A stretch of 64,000 nt of DNA. Source: Opisthorchis felineus. Its lineage: Eukaryota; Platyhelminthes; Trematoda; Opisthorchiida; Opisthorchiidae. Position 1 is the stretch's first letter, and every line of letters starts with the position of its first letter. Shown here one piece after another: positions 45,701 to 60,700 of the stretch. The notes beneath the pieces were generated by a model. It was given only the letters and a program-made list of their open reading frames with translations, was not told where the DNA came from and ran no database searches. Made by a program: the position numbers and the translations under genes. The stretch is from contig SJOL01004855.1 of the NCBI GenBank assembly GCA_004794785.1, positions 22,698-86,697 on the forward strand, given 5' to 3'.

Positions 45701-48700
45701 GGTACTTCCATTGAAGAATGTGTCCAGCACCAGAAGCTGCGTTGGTTGGGACATGTGTTGCGTATGCCTAACCATCGTTTGCCGAAGAGAGTGCTGTTTT
45801 CCGTGCCCAATTCAGAGTGGGCAGGTGGCTAACCCTTGACCTGGCAGAGGAATGTGAAAGAGGTTACGAAAAGTCTGGGTGCTGTCGGTACGACTAGCCT
45901 TCCAGGATGAGGACCACGTGATCCCCACTGCACCTGGTTGGAGAAGCTGTCAAATGTGGCCGCTAATCGAGATCAGTTGCGTTATTGTTGTCATTTTCTA
46001 TCCAGATTGCCTGAGCGAGTGTCCGGAGGTGTAGGCACCTCGAAATAATTATGGTAGATTAGCACTAAGTCCCTCCTCCGTCCACTTTTATTCTTTTTTC
46101 AAAAATAAGATTTTCATATGAATAAAGTTTGTACGGCAGCGAGCATCACTGTTGAACACTGATGTCATGTTCTGGATGATGATGATGATGATGATGACCA
46201 AGCCTTTCTCAGTATAGCGTGGTACAAGTATAACCGGGAACCACCCGTTGACACATCGTGAAAGCGCTATTAGACAACCTGTGGTGGCAACGTCCGACAG
46301 GTAATGATTGGAAAGTAGGACAAATTACACCTAGGCATAAGATTAAAGGTTGGCATGTTTCTCCATTTCCCATATTTCCACATGGTTTTTCAAAATGATT
46401 GACGCTGAAAATTCACTCCTAGTTTTATAAAAGCTGTAGCCTAACTTGACTTGAGTTGAGTTGGAAGAAGCTTACGAGGTTGTATTTCTGATTTCGGTAT
46501 TTTTATGTGTAGATTCTCAGCCATAGCTAAACGAATAGGAAATCAATGGATGTGACAATTGTTCAATTCCCATGCACCTATCCAGTTTTCAAGACGTATC
46601 ACTCCAGCATCAACTCTCTGCATCAGGGCCTTTGGTCAGTAAAAAAATGTTCACAAATTGTCTTCCATTCAGAAGCCTACCCAACGGTCTGATCGACTTT
46701 TGACCCTCTTTAGTTGGCGGTTCTATTCCTTCTCTTCCCAGTAGACTTACTGACCCTGGCTCCAGATGACTCATTGGTTGAGGTGCAGACCGGAAGATCC
46801 GTGGTTCGAACCCAACTCTGGCATCTGGACTGCTCCTGTCTAGGCTAGACTAACCTGGCAGAATCTCAGCCATCATGCTTCTTCGGGTAGTGTGACAAAT
46901 AGGCATCGAAACGGTGTTACGGCTGAACGATTCTTAGTTACTTTACCAAAGGACAGTAAACGTCTCCTTATTGACCGCCCTTCCCAAAATTATTTCAGCT
47001 ACTTCTATGTCCGCGCTCATCGAAAATCGTAAGTTCTTGTTTCTCTGCTTCATTTTATTCAAGTCATCCTGTATTTGTGCAGTAACCAGACTTACTTTAG
47101 TATCTATCTGCTGTCCCCGCTCCAGTGCCTTGTGTCGGAAAAAGACTCGCCAACAAAGAACACAACAGCTTAATTACAAACAAGCGAGTGCGATAGTTAC
47201 AATGGGCATCGCGCTATTTAAAGGGCACTTTTGACATTGATCCAGGCTGTCAGATCGGCGTTTAATGAACACCCATCATCATCGACCTTGCTTCTATGAA
47301 ATGCCTGAACACTTATCACAGTCGGTTGTGCTTCTGTGGCGTGTCTGAACACTCGTCAGCTATTGCTGAATTGATTGATTGATTGAATAGCTGGCCTAGA
47401 TGCATTCCGACTACCCTATTGAGATTTTGGTGGAGTTTGAGGGTCTCAGTAGGTTTCGGGCATTCTGGGATTATTTTCATGAATCTGACCTTCCTGACAT
47501 TTATGTTGGGTGAGGTTCACACATGGTGCTTACTCAATCCCGCTGATGACATCCCACTAGGATGTGGTGTTCCACTGCTTTTCTAGAATTGCTGTTTGCC
47601 CCAAGGACATAAAGCTCTTGTACATCCAGTGACCGCTCATTTTACCTCCATCTCTTAATAGGGCGCCAGTTACTCGTCACGTTACCCCTGATGACGAGGA
47701 TATGATAGGCATCCTCCTGGGAGAGGACCAAAAAGACCTGCGTTTGTACTACGCTCGCTTTGGCGAATGACTGTACAGTTTTCGGTGTTCCAGGGAAGAA
47801 TCCATTTTCTTGGTGAAGTTGACAGAAACTCAAGGACTGATTTATATCCGGTAGGACCCATGAACAGGAAGACCCGTCGTGCGTTATCAAAGGGCTTTGC
47901 GAGACCTGATTAGAATTGCATTATGTCAAGAAAAAGCTGTTCCCTTGTTTCGTTGTGTCCTTGTTACCATAAACGTGATTTGGCCAGGCTGTTCGGGTAT
48001 GATAAATCTTTGACCACGTACATGTTTTGCTGCGTTTCACCTCGACAATAAAGTTCCCCTGATAAAACTGGAAGCATCTATGTCACTGACGATGGGATGG
48101 TAATCTAATGACGAATACTCTGAAAGAAAAGTAGCTACTTTATTTCCGCCTTTTTTTCGAACTCTTTCAATACTGAACGTTCGACTGGGAAGGTTGCTAC
48201 TATTCAAACGAAACCAGTCTATGCTGGAAAGCCCAGGAAAACTGTGCAACCGTTTCATCCTTATCGTTAATCATCGCCAGTGCACATCGAACAAAAATTG
48301 CAGAAAGTCACAAACCCACGACCTCCCGGCCAGCAGCCTTTTGGCCATGAGTACGTGATGAAAAGCGCAATTAACTAGCACCCAGACAGGATAGACCAGT
48401 ACTCATCCTCCAGTCACGAGATTGACATCACGTGGTCACGTGCTCAATGGAGGCTGGGGGTTCAAAACCATCTGGGGATTAGTGAGTTGCGCATTGTTGA
48501 TAATTCCTAACAAGGAGAGGACAAATACACGACGTTTCATTTACAGCACAAAAACTCTCTTCATACCAGCGCTTTACAAAACAACCAAATTCCAAACAGG
48601 ATTGAGACCAATCTCTCCTGCACGCAGACTGGGGTAACGGATAAGTTGCTGACATGTAAAGTATCTGTCCCCTCTCAAGCTGACATTTCAATTGGAAGTC

Positions 48701-51700
48701 TTTACTCTAGATTAGCAACATCCTTGTCCACCATAATGATTTTTCGTGTACTCCTCGGTTTGCGAAGGATGCAGGCCTGGATTCCCTATGTTGTTCTCTC
48801 ATTTTTTACACTCAATTCAGCCCGTTAGTTTTGCTTCACAATCCAAATCATTCCTACTTGTGACCTTGGAATGAAGGGGAATACTCGCGCTCATTATAAC
48901 TGATCGATTTGCAACTTTTTTTTTAATCAAAGTGAGACGTCTATCACAAATGTTTGGAAACTGTGAGTCAACCCCATTTCTAATAACAGTTAGCATTTTT
49001 CGTGTTGTGTTTAGTTTGCTTGTAATTACGCTAGTGTACCCTGACAGAGAAGCAAATCTACAGTGCGATGTGATTATATCACACTTGATACATTTCAACA
49101 AATTCTCGCATTTGCACACAAATTTGGTCTTGACGGGACACTCGAATGGATCCAGCTGAATCTCTCGTTTACGATGATCCGATTCAACTGCTACACCAGG
49201 CCGCTCTATGTTTCGGTTGGTACGATGTTTGAAATATTGCAATACGTTGTTATCTGCGCGTAACACACTACTCATATGGCTGCTGAAACTCTCCGACAGC
49301 CAACGACCAGTTTTGCCTTTTTGTCCAGTTTGAGTCCAAGTAGAACATAGGGTTGACGGAAACTCGGGGATTGGGCCTACCTGATGAACCCGAAGAATGG
49401 CGAGACTGGTCGTAGGATGGTGATGAGTTTTCAGAAAAATTGTGAGTAGTGTGAACCTGATAGATATTTTTCAGGTTTAAAAAAAATAGTTTTACAATGT
49501 TTGCATTAACCATTCTTGACTGAAGTGATCCAGGATCATTGGGATTTCGACTGCACTGCATGACTGCACGCTCCACTATGTCTCTACTCATCAGATCAGC
49601 TTTGACATGCATAGTAAGGCCTGTCTAAACTGAAAACACTCGAATTTGGTGTTTTTTGTGTGCGAAATCTGTCAATTTCGACACATTGTAACCGGTAGAC
49701 GAACTAGTATAACGTTTACCTGATGTATCAGCTTCTGTCCACCCAAATACTGAACGAAAAGATTGATTTTAATCGCTCAGCCGGATGTTTTGTTTCCTCA
49801 CTGACGTATTCTGGTATGTTCCAAGGCACTTAATTACTAGGTCTCTGATTGTATTCGTTCAGTCAGACAATCTAACCTATGAGCACAAACCCGTAGAAAT
49901 GTGAAAGGCTCTTAACTAGCTTTGTGAAAAATGATATATATAGTATGATAATATATATGTTTTTAAGAAGCTGATAACTGTTGAATCAGTCCTCGGTTTC
50001 AACTCACTCAACAAATGACTTTTGGTATGTTTTAGTGCGAGAAGCGGTGATCAGAGGTAAGTCGGTGATTTCGGACTGTGGATGGGGAAGTTTTAAATTT
50101 TCTGTTTTCCCCAGTTTTCTACCAATAATCACAAACATAAAGGTGAAATATGGTCTGGTTGGAAATTTAGTGCAGTCTGCAACGGTTCATGGCGCTGAAT
50201 GGTGTGTGCGAACAAGAGAAACTCATAATGAGCAGCAAATTTCAAGACGTATCACATGCTTGACCTTCTTCAGGACGGATCATTGTGTGTCGTTGAGTCA
50301 TCAGTTAGCGTTCGGCATCATCTATTGCCGGGTTTTGACGGTTCTGTCGTTTGCTTCAGAAGTAGGACTTTGTACAGTTTCAGTCACGATAATGTTAAAT
50401 TAAAAAATCATTTTACCCAAAAAGGCAGCTCATGTAAATGTCTATAGGTGGTGAGCCAAGTCATCATATGATGTTTCGAACATACTAAACGCGTTATCCA
50501 CCTTCCAGGAAGGTTTCCTATTCAGTTCGGAAACTAAAACTAAGACACCAGTCAGTCATGCGTAATCTTAGTGAACCCAATGCTGCCACTGATCACATTC
50601 TTTCCTCGAATTTTCCCTTTCTTTTCCCTATTCACGTGACCTGGACTTGACTGATTGGTGGAAAGATGGTTGTGTTTTATCCTGCCTAGGTGCAGGCTTT
50701 GTCGACCTGTCACTCGTGGTCGAATGGTGTGGTGCGAATTCGCCGACACGGTGGCCCCCTGGTAGCCTTCTTGTCGTGAATTCGCCACTTCAGCTCCTGT
50801 ACGAAACAGCTGCACAATGCTGCTCAGTTTTGCAGTATGGAATAATCCCACTCACTGGATGAAATTCCAACGGGAACCTGAAAATTATTCTGGCTGATGA
50901 ACACTTTCTTGCTAACTTCGCCAGCGTTTCGCCGAAATGCAACTGGCTTGTCAGAAGCAATCTAGTTAGTGTTGCAGTTTGTAAGCATACATCATTTTTT
51001 GTACAATATTTCACAGCCATCAAGCTTATGCACTAACCAGAAAAATGCACCAGAAGAATAATCACCAACAAACGGAAGACAGAAGGCCACTGTAAGCTAT
51101 TCAAGTCACAGTATCGTTAGTGAAGGTCTCCTGTGGTTCTCCTCATCTTATTACCTCGTTGCTAGTGCTTCATGTGAAATTGTCGCATTTCGCGGCTCTA
51201 GCTATACCTACACAACATTCTCACTACTGAATGACACCTAAGTAGTACCGAGTCCAACAAATTAGAAAACTCATGGCTGCTCGGCCCGCTGGGTACCCAG
51301 TAGGGAGATTTTAAAGTCTAAACACGAATTAATGGAATACATACTATCATCCAACCTTTCGGAAGCCGCAGATAGCCATTTCGATAGTTCTCAAGACTCA
51401 TAGAGTACGGACCAATCACAATGCCATTAGAGTCGCACATCGTGACTTCTTACTGGCCTTCTCCCGGGACAGCTGTTAGTCAGATGAGATCAATGTGCGT
51501 GACTTTGTTTTTTCAGGCTTCAGTTGTGGGTTTGATTTAACCATGATGAGTAGAAATGCCAGCCGATGTTGTACAGCCATCATTGTTTGCATTCAATTTG
51601 CGAGTCCGAGCTGTATGACTGCCCAGGTGTGCAGAATGCTCCAGCCACATGTAGTACAGGAGAGAGCACCGAAATGATATATTTCAGGCGTGCACGGAGT

Positions 51701-54700
51701 CGATGCAGGTTCATCCTATGCATGAAGTCAAAAAGTCCAACGAAAATAAAACATATTACCCAAACTATGGTAAACCTAAATTTTGAGGAGCAGCACTTAG
51801 TGGAAGACAGGTGACCATTCGGTTAGCAGTCAAATGCGGGTGGATACAAGATCAAACCAGGGTCTTTAATCAGTTGACAACTGACAAAATCGAAATTCAC
51901 ATTTAACAACCTATGCAGCTTAACCGCAAAAAATACGAAATAAAATGGCGAGATTATGCGCTTTTATACACTTTGAACATGCAACCGAATGGGTCGGTCA
52001 CCATTCGGGTTTCCTATTACACAGGCTTGTTAGTATAATGATGTCTGCAGCAGTACAGCGATACATAAGTTTTTTTCTTTCCCCACATTCTCCGTAGCAA
52101 GGCAGACGGATGATGACTCTTCAGTAAGGAGTTTGCCTTATATGCGAAGCCAATCTATGCTGAAAAGTTGCGAAGCAATGGACAGCTGCTTCATCCTTAT
52201 TGCGAAGCAACGGCAGCGCGCGATTTAACCAAACTGCTAATCAGCTGCTCCTATGCAAACTACTAGACAGGGGTTGCGGGTTCGGTGTTGCATGTGGTGC
52301 TCACTGCCGATGTTCCCCAACAAAGATGAAATAGCTGTACAGTGTCTCTTGGCTTTTTAGCATAGATAGGCTCCACTTCCAGGACGAACTCTCCATTGAG
52401 AACTACCCTAACTCCTCACTATACCATCAGAATCAAGTTTATCACGCTAAAATTTGTGGACGACACTGTGTTCTACCAAGCAGGTACTAAATTTGACAGT
52501 TGACTATATCACAATCTCTAAGTGTTTATGAGGTGCAGGGAGAGAGATACACAGTTTCCCTTAGTATCTTTCTTGTAGTCTAAAGAGCATTATAACCCGG
52601 CAAAAAGTGTTAGCCCAAACACTGATAATAGTTTAAAGGGCCATTCAATTCTGATGACTGGCCATAACCAGATGAGACGAACACTCTGGTTTACTCAGCA
52701 AGCAACTCGTCAGACTGCATTCTCGTTATCCACTCGTTTGGGATGATCCAGCAAGACATCCTTCTGAATTTTGGACTACTGATATTTATTTCCGTCGCGA
52801 CTGGCCCATTGATCCTTCGTTACACAATGTGTCCATGACGGTCCCTCAGGCACTCTATCACAGCCCTTATACTGGGCAAACTGACCACGAAAAAAATCTT
52901 ACCAGGGACCGACTTACTGTTTTCCACAAACATCCCTCAATAGGTCACTAGGTGAACGGGAATGTCGCCCGTTCGACAGGCACTGATGAATAATTCCTTG
53001 ATGTTCGCGGAGACACCGTCAGTGCTTCTTCATCCATACAAGAAAAAATATATTTAAAGCGAATAACGATGGCTACTAACGAGTCGTAATACTTCATACA
53101 ACTCACCAGATTGCTAATCATCGTCGGATAAAACGGGACAACCAACTTGATGTAAGGGCTTCCAAACCACCACGCTCGGGAATATCGAAGGGGTCATAGC
53201 GTCCAACAAGTTGGAAACCGAGGAATGGGAAACGAGGACCCCCCCAGTCCGTCAATCATACTAAAGACGTTAAATACTACTTGACTGCAGATTTAATAAT
53301 AAAGTAAAATCATGGGGGGACCCTACACATACGACAAGCCTCAAAACTGTATCAGATAAAATTTCGTAATCGACAGCATCCTGACCAATAATGCTACCCA
53401 TAATGTTGATTCTTATCGTTCCATTCTCATAGGAAAGTACTATTATGGCGAACTGAAAAAAAGTAAGTGGTTTTTAACCGCACGTTAAATGAGTATTCGC
53501 TCATCTCTCATGCCGGTGAATAAAAATTTCTTATTCGTGGACTATTGTTGTCCCGTATGCACTTCCCCTTCAAGGGTGATCCTTCAAAAATCAGTGAACT
53601 TCCCTGGACATACCAAAACAGCCTTCTTTCGTTAGCATACCAACCCATCAGTCAGTTATCACCTCCAAAACATCAGTCCTGGTCAGTGGTTCAAGCAGTC
53701 AGGAACTTGAGTGGGTATTCACATAGATGTGTAGTTGACTGGTACCATAAGGGTTTAGTGTCCTATACGTTTCCCCGGTATTTAAAAACAGAAACTCAGT
53801 TTGTACATGTTTACTTTCCACTATTTTCAATTCTCCTCAACACACTTTTCGCTCAGCAGTTCTAGTCATGAGCAGGTTGAAATCTGTTCGATAGCCTGGT
53901 TGAATTGTGGGACAGATTCAACAGGGTGATGCCGATTGGTCACGTGATAAAAACAAACGGGCATGCCACGGTGCCTCGATTCGAGCCGCAGAGACTGTTA
54001 CCTTGCGGGATCAGTGCAAGGCTATCGTAAATATCTTTGAATTCAACACATTCAGAAATTGTTTGTTCATAGTAAAAAACCAACAATAGATATAAAACTA
54101 AAACCTCACAAAGTTTTCAGCCAAAAATTGAATAGTATAATTTAATGTAGAGATGCCAAGCATGAACAGACGTCTTAGAACAGAAGAATATTAAAACGAT
54201 GTTTTTGTATTTCGATACCAAATCCTAAAGTATATTCCACCGAAGGTAAGTCACACTCACTAAAAAGATTACCCAGACGTGCCCTCTTCCCAAGTTAGCC
54301 TCCCAGTGCACACAGTTTATCCCTGAAGTAAGCTTGGGGGAACCAAATTAATGCATTCTGTTTCCGACAACGTCCCGCTAAGCCATAGTCACCTAGATGT
54401 CTGTTCAGACTGGCCCCAAAAGCATACTGTAAAACCAATGAGTGGGTATAATTCCCTGAAGATAAGCAATGGTGTTGCAATCCAAGATGAACATCGTATA
54501 TGATCATTCTGTCAATCTGTCTTGACATTTCAGAACCAGGGATGTCGTGTAAGTCAGATCATGAAATTTTCCCATTCTGAACACTTTCGACACTTGTATT
54601 CCCGCACGCCAGCTCAAGACAGTCGAGGAATTCTAGGCTTTAATACAAACTCGATGGCATCAATCTCGGATATGGCTAGATGAACTCATCTGATGCATTC

Positions 54701-57700
54701 GCTTTTTCGTCCCGACGGGATAAATATGTTTGAATAGAATATCGGTAGCACAGGTGGCGCAGATGGTGGCTGAACTAGGCGATCCAGTTACAAATGATTC
54801 GCCACCAGTCGAGCTAAAATCATTAGTGTGTTGATACGATCAGCAAAGTAGTGATTCGTGAATGGTTGAGCGTTGAATGATGGTGCGCGTGCCAGTGTGC
54901 GTGTGCTGCTTGCCAAAGCCGGTCTTCTATTATGATAGGTCGCTCTGTCGGATGATTCTACTGGTTTGTCTGTTATCCTGTGTCCTGATTAGTTGGTGAC
55001 CACGTGACCTGTGGACTCGGTCTCGCTTGATCTCGTCCATTGGTCGGTGCTCGAGTGAGGTTTACCTTTGATCTTTCTCGGCGACCTGTGTTGACGAGAG
55101 AGAGCATGAGGGTAGCAACAATGCTTCACCTCAGTTAAGACGAAACACGGAAGAAGAGGTTAGAATTGGATATGTGTAGAAGTGGTGTGATGGAACATGC
55201 TCGAGCTCTAGCTGTCATTCGGGCGGAGAGGAGTCGCACAATTCCAGGCTGTCGCCTATCGTATACGTGTCTCAGCAAAAGTTGATAATGCTCCCAATTC
55301 GACCCCACATTCACCGTAAACGTCCGCCAAAATTCCAAGCCCACACCATGGTAAATATCCGATTATCCGCAATGATCGATGACCAATTAGACAAAATCTT
55401 CTGACCATTCGCGAGCTGTCAAATGATTCTTCCCATTTGCCAACATTGGGTAAGGCCTAGAATCCCACTTAAAACCCAGCGCACCGGCTGTACTCACCGA
55501 TCGCGAGATCCGGAGGCAACAGCCTGAAACCGTTAATCAGAGTGTCACGTATCAGATCATTCTACATCCACTTGATGATTCTCACTGGGCTGAGAAATTC
55601 TGGATCCGTGCATATCTTCACCTGGCCATGTTGTGGAATATAGTTGGGTACCGCGTAATGATTGATTTACGATTCCTTCGCAGAGCTTGGCGGTTGAATT
55701 GCAAACATCCCCTAACCAACCGAAGAAGTATCGTCAGTGCCAACAACTAAAGGGCACCCCTAGTGCGTTAGGTTTAGTGTTACAACTGTCGTTCTCCCGT
55801 CCAGATAGGATATCCTCAAGAATGGACTAGTTTAGTTCATCATTTCCGGTGGACGTTCCAAAATGCAGTGTAAGTGTGTCTCGCTCTTGATTCAGACACT
55901 CAGTATCGTTTTCTGGGGCGCTTTAGTTTCAAAATCCTATGTTGTCAACTGAATCCCTTTTTCCTAACGTCTCTCCGACTAATGCCATTTCAACCCACGT
56001 CTGGTCCACAAGTCCAATTCTGGTTATAGACTGTTTGTGTACAAACCGTAACTCCATCATTCTGCCAATTTATGTTGGCTTTTTAGTACCAAAACTCACG
56101 CGTAAGTCGAACGATTCTGTTTTTGCTTTGTAGGAATGTGAAATCTGATTGCTCCATAGTCCCTTTCAAAAACCTGGAAAATGAATATGCTTGGGTCAAC
56201 TGTATCATCTCACTCCGAGGATTGATACCTGTAATACGATCCAATCTCGTTCGCTATGAGCCTTACAAAATACGGCCATTCTCTAAAGAAACAGCATCCT
56301 GGAGAAGCAGGTGTTTTTTTTGTTTCCTACCTGAGGCTACCTATCTTTGAAAAGCTTTCTTCACTATACCCCGGCTGACGAAGAACGTCATTGTGGACTG
56401 TAGGAAAGAGTGAACACTCTCCGGAAGCACCTCTCTTGTACGTATGCATAGCGCGCAGAAAAACGTTACAATCTAGCCGTAACATATGACGTTTAAATGA
56501 CAGAATCGCACAAGACGAAAACAACAACCAAACCTAACTCTCTCTCTCTCTCAGCTGATTCGATTAACGGGAAGAAGGTTATGGTTATCAGTGAAACACA
56601 AGGAATTGCAAATCTTTCGTAGAAGTGTCATCGCAGGCTGTGGGCAGTAAAATTCCGCCTTATTCCCCCAGCACAGGACCTGGAGGAGCCAAATGAACCT
56701 GAGACGACCGCTGAGACCAAATCCTTATCAGTAACGAAAAGCAACTGAGAGATATCTGTCACTTGATGTAACAAAGTGCTCGGGCCCGGATAGCTTGATT
56801 CATGTACTTTCAAAGGAGGAGCTGGAGTCGTGGAGAGAATCCTGACGACGCAGCTGCTAAGCATTTACAGCGCACATAAACTAAGGGTTTGACAGGACAC
56901 CTCAACGGTGATTTCATGCTTTCAAAAGAACGCATAAACATTATACGACAACCACTGTGACGCTAGATGACGCTCTGACCACAGGACAATATTTCTCTCC
57001 CCGGTTCTGGATCTTGTAGAGACTTTGCACCTGCGGTATGCTCCCACAGGACTAAATGGGATCAAATCCAAACCTATTGCTTGTAGGCCGACTTGACAGA
57101 TCGATTTGTTATAGGTGTTTTCGAAATGCACACCCCTTTCGTGTAAACGGTCCTTTTCCTAGCCCAAAGTAGGTATTTTGGTGAGTCTTTACCGAAGAGG
57201 GAGGGCACTGAAGCCGAGTTTCAGGTGTAGTAGTGGTCAAACGTCCACTTAGCAAGTCAGAAGTCTGGGGCTCAAATGCTGGCGAAGCGAAGCGTGTTGG
57301 TGATCTCTGATAAGAACAAAACTCCAATCCGTAGCTACTTCTCCTTTGGCGAGGACTTAACAGAAAAATTGCGTCCGGACAAAGGCAAGACTGTTCAGAC
57401 GGAACCAGGTAAGTATGCCAACCTAGCAAGTCACGTAAGTTTCGTCGGCAGGTCACAGTCGAGACCAGTTCTCTTGTGGGTAACACCAGGAACGTGTCGA
57501 AATTCGTTAGTTAATGTGTCAAGAGCAGTGCGATCTGATATTCATTTTCGGTTTTATTTCATCGTCAGTCTTTTTTAAAATGTTAAAACCCCAAAGAGTC
57601 CCGATCAGTTTGTCAGTCAGCTATAACCATGTGCCAGGGGTAAGTCGGTTATCGGAAGATGGGGAGTGTGGGAGATACATCCAAATATTGAAGGTGATAG

Positions 57701-60700
57701 AATGTTCAGTTTTTTTCGGGAAACTGAGCACTTACACATTGTAAGTGATGGCTTTGATGCGCGAGTGCCACTGATTGTACAATTGAACCATGTATGCCAG
57801 TGTCATTAACCATTAGTATGTTGACTCCCGGGGTCTCCATCCAGGGAGGCAGAAGTTTTCGACCAGACTCAGTTTATTGTGTTGTCGTACAACAGTGCCT
57901 GGTCATACATTGTCCATCTCTCAGCCACTTTTACTCATCACAGGGCTGGGTGAAAAGAGCTGTGCGAGGCAGACGGTCTTCTGGAATGTGTAGCACCTGA
58001 CCTAACCAGCGTAACCTATGATGCGTGAGTAACTCATCTATCGTGTTTCCTGGTATGTAGAAAAGCTTCGGTTAGTGACCGCTGCCGACTGTGTATTGTG
58101 CTTCCTCGTTTCTTTTTTCTACTTTTCTCTGTGAGCAATATTTCTGATGAATACAATTATCACAAAAGTTCTCTTTCGTTCCATGCATGCACTAGTTCAA
58201 AAGATTGCCCGTGCCGGTGAGTTAAACATATGCAAATTTGTAACTGTTTCCAAACACACAGAATAAGTACTGTGGTCAGAAGGAAATATATCCTACCTTC
58301 CATCTGGGAAAGGCATTGAGCATCAGATCACGTGTCGTGATTATGGGTTGCTCGCACTGCTGATTGGCCTACTGGCCTAGTGTTAAACGTCTGACTGAAC
58401 CGTGGTGGGATCGATTCACATCAATAATCCGACAGGGAATAAGGAGCTGTCAAGTGTGTGGTGACTTATTAGCACAAACTGGTTTCAAGTAGAACATAAG
58501 GTTGACGGAAGCTCGGGGGCTGCACCTACCTGATAAGCCCCAAGAAGGGCGAAACCGGTCGTGGGCTGTTGAAGAATTTTCAACAGCCTTGTGAGTAGTG
58601 CATTGCGTATATACAGGTATCGCGATATCTCGAATATCGTAGCAGCTGAAACATGAGGCGGCCTGGTGCAGTACGTTCAGTTGCCTGGAGACATCGCAAA
58701 CGAGCTATTCAGCTGGGTTCCAGATGGGTCTCTCGCAAAACCAAATTTGTTTGCAAATCAGTGTATTTCGCAAATTGAGTCTATTTACAGCGTAAAATCT
58801 CACTCGAAGCGTCACTTTTTCACAAATTTTAGGAAATGACCCGGTCATTGTGTGTCTACTCAGAATGATGAATGGCGAAGAGTATAGAGTTGTTGGTGAT
58901 CATACTGCAGAGCTGATCAAGCTCTGAATTCGTTTTCCTGAGTTAGTCAATGGTAACTCCAGAGATGATATAGCATATAATCGGCGGAGAAACATGCGCG
59001 CCCCACTAAGTTTTATTCGACATTGTAGCCATTACAAAATCATGCCAGTGGAGTTACTCCCTAACCGAAGTGTATGATGATCACCTTTGTAGCGGTTTTA
59101 GGAACGCATAACTCACCTTACGAGCCAGCTGATTAAGTAGAATCAATGAGACAAAACGCTGGCAGCTAACCATCTGGACCGATACGTACGCAAACAGCTC
59201 ACCAGAAGTTTATGCATGCCACCATCAAGCATGATGGGGGAACGTAACACATTATTCATTTTGGTTTGAGCCGTAGGTCACACAGGAGCTTTGCCAAGAT
59301 TCAGTTTGGCATAAACACCTGAGCACATAGGCCAGGGGTAAATTCACCACTAATTAACTAAACTACTAGTAAGTAGTCAGAGGATGTATTAAATCTGGTC
59401 CTCTACCACTACCGACTGCTCCTCTCATGGCGCGATCATTCTGGTTTGTCTTCAGCAACAAGAATTTTGCTTTGAATGAAGCCCAAATGAATTTTTTAGT
59501 GGATTTAAAAAGTCTGTGGCGCTCAACAACCAGGACTTCTTGACAGACAGTATGGTTGATGGGCGCAGCAAGGTCGTCGGTCGATGCTTGAAGATGACGG
59601 CCGAGGCGGACGATTAGACCACTAATCCGTCAGTGGACACGCCTGTCCCATGTGTCAGATATCCGGGGCTTTGTCGGACCAGAACCGGATGCCCAACACC
59701 GATATGCGACAATTACAGCGGCATTCGAGGGATAACTGTACTTCCTTCCGTGTGAATTGACCAGATTAATTGCGCCGGAAAGCAGGATAACTGTATGAGT
59801 AAGAATCATGGAGGTAGGAAGACAGCATTTCATAAGGTTAGTTACCGACTATGTCCCTACAAACTGATGGAAATGTAGACTCATCGGATAGTGAGCTAAT
59901 ATGTCCGCAGAGGATGAGTGCAACGATTCGGGCGGAACCTTATTTGCAGGACGCCCAGAGAGTTCGACTGAAGCCTTTGCGGGTTCTTTCAACAACATCG
60001 TGGGAATGTCACCGAGTTATCGTATAAAAATCACCAACACGTCTTGTCAAGACAAATTGCAGTGGTTTAATGGATGACCCATCCCCAAGTTAACACGTGA
60101 TTGACAATATGCAGAGTTCAAAATTCCGGTGCCCCAACATGCTTAGATGTCAAGGTAAGGTTAATCTTAGATCTGCAGTGGGTCTAATCTGTATTAAAAA
60201 GCGGGTTGCAAATGCTACTTCAGAGACTATCGCTACAAATCCCTCAGCCACCAACAATTATTCAAAAATGGTATACCAGGTTTCAAAGCCTCTGTGGCGC
60301 TACTTAACTGGGAAATCCCGACCGGTGGTTCAATCGGTCGACAGTTACTGAGGCTTCGTCCTAGGCGGTGGGCAAACAAAACGTATCGCACAAACGTGAA
60401 CAGGTTCACCTGTTCAAACGTAAAAATTCAAATGAGCCTAGCGTGTGTTGGTGGAGTACTGGTGACGCGCTCGCCTCGCATATCACATGTCCGGAGTTCA
60501 AACCCCGGCACGGCCCAAGGAATGCACTGTCAATGAGCTCTAATAAGAACGAAACCTGACCTGGACTCAGCAGAATTATTCAGCCAGTAAAGGAGATAGT
60601 CTGTTCAAACTAGTGTGGTGTAGACGAGTATTATTTTCATTGAAATTATAAATGCTTAGCATGACACACCTATTCACCCCCCTGAGATGTTCTAAAAGTT

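Noticed and set aside
54231..54245. 15-nt segment before a gtaagt donor
   Set aside because: The acceptor is aaag with few pyrimidines. The length fits but the evidence is too thin to add it to gene 2.
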